From positions 124,001 through 188,000 of the forward strand of contig NZ_KK088648.1 in assembly GCF_000600975.2 (NCBI RefSeq): DNA of 64,000 nt, in the 5' to 3' direction. Both the position numbers and the translations under genes were made by a program. This DNA is from Limimaricola hongkongensis DSM 17492. GTDB lineage: Bacteria; Pseudomonadota; Alphaproteobacteria; Rhodobacterales; Rhodobacteraceae. A model generated the notes under the pieces. That model saw only the letters and a program-made list of their open reading frames with translations, was not told the DNA's origin and made no database searches. Of the stretch, positions 16,767 through 24,112 are shown piece after piece (position 1 is the first letter of the stretch; every line of letters starts with the position of its first letter).

Positions 16767-17189
16767 TCAATCGTCGCGGTGAACGCGTTCGCGGCGCTCG
16801 TGGCGCTCCTGCGCCTCGAGGCTCATCGTGGCGATCGGCCGGGCGTCGAGACGGCGCAGCGAGATCGGCTCCCCGGTGATCTCGCAATAGCCGTATTCGC
16901 CCTCTTCGATCCGCCGCAGCGCGGAATCGATCTTGGACACCAGCTTGCGCTGCCGGTCGCGGGTGCGCAGCTCGAGCGCGCGATCGGTTTCCTCGCTGGC
17001 GCGGTCCGCGATGTCGGGAATGTTGCGCGTCGCGTCTTTCATTCCCTCGATCGTGTCGCGGCTGTCCGACAGAAGCTCGGCCTTCCAGGCCAGAAGCTTG
17101 CGGCGGAAATATTCGAGCTGACGCTCGTTCATGAACGGCTCGTCTTCGGCGGGCCGGTACGTGTCTGAAAGGAAGGACTCGGCTTTCAT
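16767..17189 (-). CDS. dksA: RNA polymerase-binding transcription factor DksA
   Basis: A 140-residue DksA, which binds the RNA polymerase secondary channel and works with ppGpp in the stringent response. The coiled-coil carries the FRRKLLAWKAELL and RASEETDRALELRTRDRQRKL segments with the acidic tip region DIADRASEE. The C-terminal globular part EEGEYGYCEITGEPISLRRL keeps only one of the four zinc-finger cysteines, as I recall for Rhodobacter sphaeroides DksA. ATG 17189 gives MKAESFLSDTYRPAEDEPFM, a common alphaproteobacterial N-terminus. Confidence 0.94.
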   Translation of the reverse strand: MKAESFLSDTYRPAEDEPFMNERQLEYFRRKLLAWKAELLSDSRDTIEGMKDATRNIPDIADRASEETDRALELRTRDRQRKLVSKIDSALRRIEEGEYGYCEITGEPISLRRLDARPIATMSLEAQERHERRERVHRDD

Positions 17190-17542
17190 GTGTGCTCCCG
17201 TTGAAGGGCCAGCGCCGGGTCCCCAATCCACCCCGCTACCGGCGTACCCTCTTATGCCGCTCTCCTACCCCTTGCGTCTTCTCCTGTCACCCCTGTTTCT
17301 GATGCGTCGTGTCGCGGCGGCAACGCGCACGTCCGCTTTAAAAACAGGGTTTTCGAGAATTCGGGCGCACGCGCCGGAATTGTCGGCACATTAACACGTC
17401 TCGCGCTCAGGATGAAGAGCGCGCGACCGCCGCATCGCCGCGACGCCGCGCCGCGGCGGCGGGCGCTGGACAGCCGCCGCGGGCGCGCGCTACTGCGGCC
17501 CCTGCGGCCAGCCCCGGCCGCGGCTCATGCGGAGACGTTGCA
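17190..17542. other. Gap upstream of dksA
   Basis: 353 bases without a supportable gene. An AT-rich patch at 17336-17361 (TTTAAAAACAGGGTTTTC) is the likely dksA promoter zone. It is followed by an imperfect inverted repeat at 17358-17381 (AATTCGGGCGC-AC-GCGCCGGAATT, one mismatch). The GC-rich 17420-17530 stretch shows no codon pattern. Confidence 0.5.
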
Positions 17543-17713
17543 ATGATCCTTCCCCTGACCGGCCTCGTGATCGGCGCCATCCTGGGCGCGTGGCGCGCGC
17601 GCCGTCATGGCGGCGGCGCCGCCGACATGGCCCAATGGGGGGCGGCGCATGGCGTGGCGCTCGGAGTGGTGGGGCTGTTCGTGCTGCTGCTGCTGAGCCG
17701 GCTTGCCGGCTGA
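17543..17713 (+). CDS. Small two-helix membrane protein
   Basis: A 56-residue protein with two hydrophobic helices (about 2-16, LPLTGLVIGAILGAW, and 34-53, GVALGVVGLFVLLLL) joined by a basic/Gly-rich turn RARRHGGGAADMAQWG. I recall similar small proteins in Rhodobacterales genomes, some named apolipoprotein acyltransferase, but it is far too short to be that enzyme and the name should not be carried over. Codon third positions are GC-rich and GGAGA lies about 7 bases upstream of the ATG. Function unknown. Confidence 0.7.
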   Translation: MILPLTGLVIGAILGAWRARRHGGGAADMAQWGAAHGVALGVVGLFVLLLLSRLAG

Positions 17714-17734
17714 TCCGGTACGGGCGGGCCGGTT

Positions 17735-17893
17735 TCAGCCCGCCCGCTCCTCTGACGACCGCTCGGCCGGCTTGGCCGGCCCGCTCAGCTGTTCGAGCAG
17801 TTGGCGCAGACGATCCGGTGTGGCCTGTTCGACCGGAAACGCCCGTTGCATCGCGGCATCCCGGACCTGCTTGTCGAATTGCTCGTAGTTCAT
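17735..17893 (-). CDS. Small soluble protein of unknown function
   Basis: A 52-residue frame starting MNYEQFDKQVRDAAMQRAF, with a helical middle (TPDRLRQLLEQLSG) and a charged tail. GAGG lies six bases before the ATG. Codon third positions favour G/C as in neighbouring genes. It converges with the two-helix membrane protein gene (22 bases between stops) and is divergent from the M48 protease gene. I recognise no domain. A coiled or helix-turn structure is plausible. Confidence 0.6.
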   Translation of the reverse strand: MNYEQFDKQVRDAAMQRAFPVEQATPDRLRQLLEQLSGPAKPAERSSEERAG

Positions 17894-18062
17894 GGTTGCC
17901 TCGTTTTGTTGGACAACCCCCCTGACACCGGAACAAGATATTTCACCGGGTTTTTGTTCCCGCCCGAACCGTCACGATTGACGCAACCTGTGGCGTTCGA
18001 GCCGCAGCCGACCCCCAGCGACGGTGCTTGCCGCGCCCCGCGCGCGTCACCATATTGCGGTC

Positions 18063-18746
18063 ATGCTGAAGTTCTCACCGATCCTTCTGGCGCTGCTTTA
18101 CGGCTTTGCCGTCTACCAGGTCTCGGCCTGGCGCACGCGCCGCGCGCTCGACACGCAATCGACCGAGCTGGCCGAGCCGCGGCTGCGCAAGGTCTGCGAC
18201 GCGCTGGCCCGCGCGCTCGACCTGCCGCGGATCAAGGTGCATGTCTATGAAATCGCGCCGGTCAACGGCCTCGCCGCGCCGGATGGGCGGATCTTCCTGA
18301 CCCGCGGCTTCGTGCAGCGCTTTGCCTCCGGCGAGGTCACGGCCGAGGAGATCGCCAGCGTCGTGGCGCATGAGCTGGGCCACGTGGCGCTCGGGCATTC
18401 GCGTCGGCGGATGGTCGATTTCTCGGCCCAGAACGCGCTGCGCACGGCGCTCGCGGCGGTGCTGTCGCGGATCATTCCGGGTGTCGGCGGGCTGATCGCG
18501 GGCGGCTTGGCGCGGCTGGTGGCCGCGCGGATCAGCCGGGTCGACGAATACGAGGCCGACGCCTACGCCTCGGCGCTGATGATCAAGGCGGGCTTCGGCA
18601 CCGGGCCGCAGAAATCGCTGCTCTCCAAGCTCGACACGCTGGCGGGCGTCGGCGGCGCCACCCCCGCATGGCTGATGAGCCACCCCAAGACCGAGGCGCG
18701 GCTCAAGGCGATCGAGGCGAACGAGGCGAAGTGGCTCGGCACCTAG
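18063..18746 (+). CDS. M48-family zinc metalloprotease (HtpX-like)
   Basis: A 227-residue membrane-anchored protease. An N-terminal helix (about 4-20, FSPILLALLYGFAVYQV) precedes the M48 catalytic site VVAHELGHVALGH, with the zinc ligands in HExxH near residue 106 and the third ligand probably in DEYEADAYA near 164. A Gly-rich hydrophobic stretch lies between them. HtpX-type enzymes degrade damaged membrane proteins. It is shorter than HtpX (about 290 residues) and lacks the first pair of helices, so it is better called an M48 peptidase. ATG 18063 is chosen as the frame upstream is non-coding in character. Its stop overlaps the convergent PIN gene by three bases. Confidence 0.85.
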   Translation: MLKFSPILLALLYGFAVYQVSAWRTRRALDTQSTELAEPRLRKVCDALARALDLPRIKVHVYEIAPVNGLAAPDGRIFLTRGFVQRFASGEVTAEEIASVVAHELGHVALGHSRRRMVDFSAQNALRTALAAVLSRIIPGVGGLIAGGLARLVAARISRVDEYEADAYASALMIKAGFGTGPQKSLLSKLDTLAGVGGATPAWLMSHPKTEARLKAIEANEAKWLGT

Positions 18747-19294
18747 CCCGCCGCCGCCTCCACCGCCTTGCCGAACCGGTTCAGCCGCGCCTTCTTGAAC
18801 AGCTTGCGCGGCGCCCAGGCCTCGCCCGACAGCCGCGTGGCCTCGGCCACCACGGAGGCCGCCACCTCGCCCACCGGGCCGGGGCTGGCCTCGAACAGCC
18901 CGAGCAGGAAATTGTCCGGGTCGGCCCGGCTCAGCCCCTCTTCGGCCAGAACATCGCGCGGGAAATCCTTGGCGTTCATGGTGACGATCACGTCGCAATG
19001 CCCGGCCACCGCGCTCGCCAGCACGTGGATGTCGCCCGCATCGGGCAGCCAGAGTCGCCGCTCCAGATCCGGGCTGGCCGCCACCTCGGCGCGCGGAAAG
19101 GCCGAGCCGAGCATCGCGATCTCGCCCCGCGCGATCGCCTCGCTCTCCGGCCCCAGCCGTGCCGCCGCCCGCGCCCATTCCTCCGAGATCCGCGCGCTCC
19201 AGCGCGGCTCGTAGAGCCCCTTGGCGGCGCAGCCCAGAAGCAGCTCGCGCATCACCGTCGGATAAAGGACGCAGGCGTCGAGCAGGCCCCTCAC
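18743..19294 (-). CDS. PIN-domain protein, coupled to an RNA methyltransferase gene
   Basis: A 183-residue PIN-domain protein. The fold is seen from GLLDACVLYPTVMRELLL with its first acidic residue, through LPDAGDIHVLASAVAGHCDVIVTMNAKDFP with the central and distal acidic positions. PIN domains are Mg-dependent RNases. No antitoxin gene lies beside it. Instead its GTG start overlaps the stop of the RlmI-type methyltransferase (GTGA), so the two are translated together. I recall this pair as a conserved R. sphaeroides unit (family names RSP_2647/RSP_2648). A role in RNA quality control with the methyltransferase is inference. Confidence 0.8.
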   Translation of the reverse strand: MRGLLDACVLYPTVMRELLLGCAAKGLYEPRWSARISEEWARAAARLGPESEAIARGEIAMLGSAFPRAEVAASPDLERRLWLPDAGDIHVLASAVAGHCDVIVTMNAKDFPRDVLAEEGLSRADPDNFLLGLFEASPGPVGEVAASVVAEATRLSGEAWAPRKLFKKARLNRFGKAVEAAAG

Positions 19295-20499
19295 AGCCGG
19301 AACACGAGCGCCTTGAGATAGCCGCCCTCGGCCAGCTGCGGCAGCACCGGGTGATCGGCGCCCGCGAAACCGGTGTAGCAGATCGCCCCCTTGCGGCCCG
19401 CCTTGCCGATGCCGCGCGCCGAAGCGGCGCGGAATTTCGCAAGATCCGCGGCGTGGCTGCACGAGCACAGCACGAGGTAGCCGCCCTCTTCGACCAGCGG
19501 CGCGGCCAGCCGCGCGATCCGCTCATAGGCCCGAAGCCCCGCCTCCAGCGTCGGCTTGGACGGCGCGAAGGCGGGCGGATCGCAGATCACCAGCTCGAAG
19601 CGGCGCCCCTCGCGGTCGAGCGCGGCCAGCGTGTCGAAGGCATCGCCCTGCCGCGTCTCGAACCGCTCCGCCAGCCCGGACGCCTCGGCGCCCTTCTGCG
19701 CCAGATCGAGCGCGGGCGCCGAGCCGTCGACCGCCAGCGCCGAAGCCGCGCCGTTCGCCAAGGCGGCGAGACCGAAGCCGCCGACATGGGAGAACACGTC
19801 GAGCACCCGCGCGTCACGCGCCAGCCCGGCGGCAAAGGCGTGGTTCGGGCGCTGGTCGTAGAACAGCCCGGTCTTCTGCCCGCCCATCAGGTCAGCCATG
19901 TAGGTGGCCCCATTCATCGGCACCTCGACCGGCCCTTCGGGCGCGTCGCCGCGCAGCATCCGCATCTCTTCGCCAAGCCCTTCGAGCCCGCGCGCGCGCC
20001 CCGAGCCGTTCAGCACGACCCGGCGGATGCCGGTCGCCGCCAAGAGCGCGTCGGCGATGGTCTCGGCCCCGGCATCGGCCCATGCGGCGTTGGGCTGCAG
20101 CACCGCGATATCGCCGAAGCGGTCGATCACCACGCCCGGCAGCCCATCGGCCTCGGCATGCACCAGCCGGTAGAAGGGCGCATCGTAAAGCGCCTCGCGG
20201 TGACGCAGCGCGCGGGCGAGCTTTTCGGCGATCCAGTCGCCGTCGATCACCGCTTCGGGGTCGCGATCGAGCACCCGCGCCGCGATCTTGGAGCCGGGGT
20301 TCATCGTGACCACCGCCATCGGGCGGCGCTCGGCGTCCTCGAGCACCGCCAGAGATCCGGGCGCGAGCGCCTTGGTGCGGCGGTCGAGAACCATCTCGTT
20401 GGCAAAGGCCCAAGGAAAGCCGTGGCGGATCGCGCGGGCATCGGCCTTGGGGGTGAGCCGGACGGTGGGATAGGGCGGGAGGTGCGGAAACGGTGTCAT
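19291..20499 (-). CDS. Class I SAM-dependent RNA methyltransferase (RlmI-like)
   Basis: A 402-residue protein with an N-terminal PUA-like part ([20 protein letters not shown]) and a C-terminal Rossmann methyltransferase: motif [21 protein letters not shown], then [10 protein letters not shown], and the catalytic-region motif [13 protein letters not shown] followed by [10 protein letters not shown]. The DPP motif plus the SCS cysteine match the 23S rRNA m5C methyltransferase RlmI family. The exact substrate base is not certain. ATG 20499 is taken, giving [15 protein letters not shown]. It is divergent from edd and coupled to the PIN gene. Confidence 0.87.
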   Translation of the reverse strand: MTPFPHLPPYPTVRLTPKADARAIRHGFPWAFANEMVLDRRTKALAPGSLAVLEDAERRPMAVVTMNPGSKIAARVLDRDPEAVIDGDWIAEKLARALRHREALYDAPFYRLVHAEADGLPGVVIDRFGDIAVLQPNAAWADAGAETIADALLAATGIRRVVLNGSGRARGLEGLGEEMRMLRGDAPEGPVEVPMNGATYMADLMGGQKTGLFYDQRPNHAFAAGLARDARVLDVFSHVGGFGLAALANGAASALAVDGSAPALDLAQKGAEASGLAERFETRQGDAFDTLAALDREGRRFELVICDPPAFAPSKPTLEAGLRAYERIARLAAPLVEEGGYLVLCSCSHAADLAKFRAASARGIGKAGRKGAICYTGFAGADHPVLPQLAEGGYLKALVFRL

Positions 20500-20617
20500 G
20501 CGCCCTCCTACCCCGCCCCGCGCGCCACGAAAAGCCACCACGCGCGAAACCATGCGCCGCCCGGCCCCGTTTGGACGCAAGGGCATTCCCGCGCCCGGCC
20601 CGCCCGCCAGAAAGGTT

Positions 20618-20629
20618 GTTAGCGCTAAC
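20618..20629. promoter_or_regulatory. Palindromic operator GTTAGCGCTAAC upstream of edd
   Basis: A perfect 12-base palindrome 50 bases before the edd start, with an extra half-site GCTAAC at 20637-20642. It has the LacI/GalR-family form with a central CG. I associate it with the Rhodobacterales regulator CceR, which controls Entner-Doudoroff and gluconeogenic genes. The same core recurs upstream of the aldolase gene in this window. Confidence 0.65.
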
Positions 20630-20678
20630 GAACCATGCTAACGCCGGGCCGACACCGATTTTCGACAGGAGCTGCCAG

Positions 20679-22481
20679 ATGGCCCTCAACCGCACGCTCG
20701 AAGCCGTGACCGACCGGATCCGCGCCCGCAGCGAAGGCCCGCGCCGGACCTATCTCGACACCATGGCCGCCGCCGCCGCCGAAGGGCCGCGCCGCGCGCA
20801 CCTGACCTGCGGCAACCAGGCCCATGCCTATGCCGCGACCGGAGAGGACAAGGACGCGCTGGCCACGGGCCGGGCCCCGAATATCGGCATCATCACCGCC
20901 TATAACGACATGCTCTCGGCGCATCAGCCGTTCGAGACCTATCCCGCGCAGATCCGCGAGGCCGCGCGCAAGGCGGGCGCGACCGCGCAGGTCGCGGGCG
21001 GGGTGCCCGCGATGTGCGACGGCGTCACCCAGGGCCAGACCGGGATGGAGCTGTCGCTGTTCTCGCGCGACGTGATCGCCATGGCCGCCGCCGTCGGCCT
21101 GTCGCACAACGTGTTCGACAGCTCGGTCTACTTGGGCGTCTGCGACAAGATCGTGCCCGGCCTCGTCATGGCCGCCGCGACCTTCGGCTACATCCCGGCG
21201 GTGTTCCTGCCCGCCGGTCCGATGACCTCCGGCCTGCCCAACGACGAAAAGGCCCGCGTGCGCCAGCAATTCGCCGCAGGCGAGGTGGGCCGCGACGCGC
21301 TGATGGCCGCCGAGATGGCGTCCTATCACGGGCCGGGCACCTGCACCTTCTACGGCACCGCCAACTCCAACCAGATGCTGATGGAGTTCATGGGGCTGCA
21401 CCTGCCGGGCGCGAGCTTCGTCAATCCGGGCACGCCGCTGCGCGACGCGCTCACCGTCGCGGGCACCGAGCGGGCGGCGCAGATCACCGCTCTGGGCAAT
21501 GAATTCACCCCCGTTTCGGACGTGCTCGACGAACGCGCCTTCGTCAACGGCATCGTCGGGCTGATGGCCACGGGCGGCTCGACCAACCTCGTGCTGCACC
21601 TGCCCGCCATGGCCAAGGCGGCGGGCGTGATCCTCGATCTGGAGGATTTCGCCGAGCTGTCGACCATCACCCCGATGATGGCCAAGGTCTATCCCAACGG
21701 GCTCGCCGACGTGAACCATTTCCACGCCGCCGGTGGCCTTGGCTACATGATCGGCGAGCTTCTGAACGCGGGCCTTCTGCACCCCGACACCCGCACCGTC
21801 GCGGGCGAGGGGCTCGAGCTTTACACGCAGGAACCCAAGCTGTCCGAGGGCCGCGTCACCTATGCCAAGGGCTCGGGCGAGACGCTCAACGACAAGATCC
21901 TGCGCCCGGTCTCCGACCCGTTCCAGAAGACCGGCGGGCTGCGCCAGCTGTCGGGCAATATCGGCCGCGCCGTCATCAAGACCTCGGCGGTGGCGCCCGA
22001 GCGCCACGTGATCGAGGCCAAGGCCCGCGTCTTCCACGATCAGGAAGCGGTCAAGACCGCCTTCCGCAACGACGAGTTCAAGGAAGACACCATCGTCGTC
22101 GTCCGCTACCAGGGTCCGAAATCCAACGGCATGCCGGAGCTGCACAACCTGACGCCGACGCTCGCCGTGCTTCAGGACCGGGGCCTGAAGGTGGCGCTTG
22201 TCACCGATGGCCGGATGTCGGGCGCGTCGGGCAAGGTTCCGGCGGCGATCCACGTGACGCCCGAGGCCGCCGATGGCGGCGCCATCGCGCTGATCCGCGA
22301 CGGCGACATGGTCCGGCTCGACGCGCCCGCGGGCACGCTCGAAGTGCTCGAAAACCTCGATGGCCGCGACCCCGCCCCGGCGGATCTCGCGGGCAATGGC
22401 AACGGCGTGGGCCGCGAGCTGTTCGAAACCTTCCGCCGGACTGTCGGCGGCGCGGCCTACGGCGCGGCGGTGGTCGTCTGA
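20679..22481 (+). CDS. edd: Phosphogluconate dehydratase
   Basis: A 600-residue IlvD/Edd-family [4Fe-4S] dehydratase converting 6-phosphogluconate to KDPG, the first committed step of the Entner-Doudoroff pathway. Cysteines fitting the cluster are in [20 protein letters not shown] and [13 protein letters not shown]. Other family segments are [27 protein letters not shown] and [24 protein letters not shown] 20679 has AGGAG about 7 bases upstream. Length matches Edd rather than IlvD. A LacI-type operator lies 50 bases upstream. The partner gene eda is 700 bases downstream, separated by an opposite-strand lipoprotein gene. Confidence 0.95.
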   Translation: MALNRTLEAVTDRIRARSEGPRRTYLDTMAAAAAEGPRRAHLTCGNQAHAYAATGEDKDALATGRAPNIGIITAYNDMLSAHQPFETYPAQIREAARKAGATAQVAGGVPAMCDGVTQGQTGMELSLFSRDVIAMAAAVGLSHNVFDSSVYLGVCDKIVPGLVMAAATFGYIPAVFLPAGPMTSGLPNDEKARVRQQFAAGEVGRDALMAAEMASYHGPGTCTFYGTANSNQMLMEFMGLHLPGASFVNPGTPLRDALTVAGTERAAQITALGNEFTPVSDVLDERAFVNGIVGLMATGGSTNLVLHLPAMAKAAGVILDLEDFAELSTITPMMAKVYPNGLADVNHFHAAGGLGYMIGELLNAGLLHPDTRTVAGEGLELYTQEPKLSEGRVTYAKGSGETLNDKILRPVSDPFQKTGGLRQLSGNIGRAVIKTSAVAPERHVIEAKARVFHDQEAVKTAFRNDEFKEDTIVVVRYQGPKSNGMPELHNLTPTLAVLQDRGLKVALVTDGRMSGASGKVPAAIHVTPEAADGGAIALIRDGDMVRLDAPAGTLEVLENLDGRDPAPADLAGNGNGVGRELFETFRRTVGGAAYGAAVVV

Positions 22482-23081
22482 TCAATCGGTGGTCGCGTGA
22501 AACCGTCCCGTCAGGACATGCGGCTGATCGGTGAAGGGCGCGGTGAGGATCGTGCCCGACACCGGCCCGGCCATCGCGCGCCCGCCCGGCCCGCGCAGCG
22601 CGGTTTCGATGCCGATGTCGAGACGGCGGTTTTCCCCCGCCAGCGGCAGCTCGGCGCCGAACCCCGCCTCGATCCGGCCCCGCCGCTGCGCGCCGTCGCG
22701 GGTCAGCACCAGACGCCCCTGCCCGGGCAGCAGCGGCAGATCGTCGATCCGTACCGGCGCGCCGAGAAATTCGCCCTCGATGTCGTGCAGGCGCCCTTCG
22801 ATCGGCAAGGTCGCATTGCGATCGGCGAAATCGAGATCGAGCGTCACGCCCCCCGCGATCCGGCCGCTCGGCGTCACATCCGCCTGCCGGATATCGGCGA
22901 CGAAGCCCCCATCATAGCGGGCGCTGCCGCCCCGTGGCAGGTCGGTGGCCGCGTGGCGCGCGGACAGCCTGTCGAACATCGCCCAGTCGAAGACGGGCGG
23001 CGGGTCCGCATCCGTTCCGCCGCCGCCGCATCCGGCCAGAACGATCGCGCCCGCGAGAACCACAGTGCCGCCACGCGCCAT
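22482..23081 (-). CDS. Lipoprotein of unknown function between edd and eda
   Basis: A 199-residue protein with a lipoprotein signal peptide and lipobox LAGC (cysteine at residue 18) followed by a Gly-rich tether. The remainder is beta-strand rich with amphipathic repeats (GGVTLDLDFADRNATLPIEG, GRIEAGFGAELPL). This suggests a small beta-barrel of the transferrin-binding-protein or factor-H-binding type, which is a loose structural guess only. The gene abuts edd stop to stop and is divergent from eda. Its position splits the usual edd-eda pair. Confidence 0.7.
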   Translation of the reverse strand: MARGGTVVLAGAIVLAGCGGGGTDADPPPVFDWAMFDRLSARHAATDLPRGGSARYDGGFVADIRQADVTPSGRIAGGVTLDLDFADRNATLPIEGRLHDIEGEFLGAPVRIDDLPLLPGQGRLVLTRDGAQRRGRIEAGFGAELPLAGENRRLDIGIETALRGPGGRAMAGPVSGTILTAPFTDQPHVLTGRFHATTD

Positions 23082-23185
23082 TGCCTTCCTCCTCCAGCCA
23101 TCACAGCGTGGCGCGGAAGGGTTAATCGCACGTTAATGGCGATCAATTCCCAAAAAATTCACCTCAAAGAAGACAGGATCCCGAG

Positions 23186-23827
23186 ATGACACCCGAACAT
23201 GCCTCCGAACTCACCGCCAAGGTCTGCGCGCTCGCCCCGGTCGTCCCGGTGCTGGTGGTCGAGGACGCGGCCCATGCCGCCGATCTCGCCCGCGCGCTGG
23301 TCAAGGGCGGGCTGCCCGCGCTCGAGGTGACGCTGCGCACGCCCTCCGCGCTCGACGTGATCCGGGAAATGGCCACGGTGGATGGCGGCGTCGTCGGCGC
23401 GGGCACGCTGCTGTCGGCCAGGGATGTCGAGGCCGCCAAGGAGGCCGGCGCCACCTTCGGCGTCTGCCCCGGCGCGACCGACCGCATTCTCGACGCCTGC
23501 GAGGCCAACGACCTGCCGCTGCTGCCCGCCGCCGCCACCGCGTCGGAGGTGCTGCGCCTGCTCGATCGCGGCTACACGGTGCAGAAATTCTTCCCCGCCG
23601 AGGTCAATGGCGGCGTGCCCGCGCTCAAGGCGATCGGCGCGCCGATCCCGCAGGTGAAGTTCTGCCCGACCGGCGGCGTCAGCCTCAGGAACGCGCCCGA
23701 TTACCTCGCGCTGTCGAACACGCTGTGCGTCGGCGGCAGCTGGGTCGCGCCCAAGGAAATGGTGGCCTCCGGCAACTGGGACGGGATCACCAGCCTTGCC
23801 GCCGAAGCCGCGGCGCTGCCGCGCTGA
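23186..23827 (+). CDS. eda: KDPG / KHG aldolase
   Basis: A 213-residue class I aldolase that splits 2-keto-3-deoxy-6-phosphogluconate to pyruvate and glyceraldehyde 3-phosphate. Characteristic residues are the general-acid glutamate in ALEVTLRTPSAL, the Schiff-base lysine in TVQKFFPAEVNGG near residue 133 and the phosphate-binding FCPTGGVS. The loop GVCPGATDRI replaces the more usual SPG. Length is normal. The upstream 104 bases are AT-rich near the start (CCCAAAAAATTC), which may hold the promoter. No copy of the edd operator was seen. Confidence 0.94.
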   Translation: MTPEHASELTAKVCALAPVVPVLVVEDAAHAADLARALVKGGLPALEVTLRTPSALDVIREMATVDGGVVGAGTLLSARDVEAAKEAGATFGVCPGATDRILDACEANDLPLLPAAATASEVLRLLDRGYTVQKFFPAEVNGGVPALKAIGAPIPQVKFCPTGGVSLRNAPDYLALSNTLCVGGSWVAPKEMVASGNWDGITSLAAEAAALPR

Positions 23828-23845
23828 CCCGCTGCGCGCGGCGGC

Positions 23846-24112
23846 CTAGCCCGCCGCGCGACCGGCCCGCCCGCCGCGCCGGCGCGGCGGCTGCGCGACA
23901 TCGAGCCCCTCGACCAGCACGGCGGTCATCGGATGGCCTTCGGGCGCGGTGGCGTGGCGCTCCAGAAGCCGCCGGATCGCCATGCCGCTCTCGGCCCCCT
24001 CGGGCAGCGACAGCGCCCAGTCGAGAAAGATCGACCGGCATTCGCCGATCGTGATGCCCTCGATCCTGTAGGCTTCGCGCACCAGCCCCTTGGGGTCGAT
24101 TTCGTCCGTCAT
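23846..24112 (-). CDS. Conserved small protein downstream of glnE
   Basis: An 88-residue soluble protein (starts MTDEIDPKGLVREAYRIEGI), with a single cysteine in ECRSIFLDWALSLPEG and a very basic C-terminal end (PPRRRGGRAGRAAG). I recall homologues throughout Rhodobacterales in the same place, without known function. ATG 24112 overlaps the glnE stop as ATGA, so it is translationally coupled to glnE and may have a role in nitrogen control, which is inference from position only. Confidence 0.75.
   Translation of the reverse strand: MTDEIDPKGLVREAYRIEGITIGECRSIFLDWALSLPEGAESGMAIRRLLERHATAPEGHPMTAVLVEGLDVAQPPRRRGGRAGRAAG

Noticed and set aside
17543-17713. Apolipoprotein N-acyltransferase
   Set aside because: A name I recall on similar small proteins. 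At 56 residues it lacks the nitrilase domain of that enzyme.
18743-19294. VapC-type toxin of a toxin-antitoxin pair
   Set aside because: No small antitoxin gene upstream. The gene is coupled to a methyltransferase instead.
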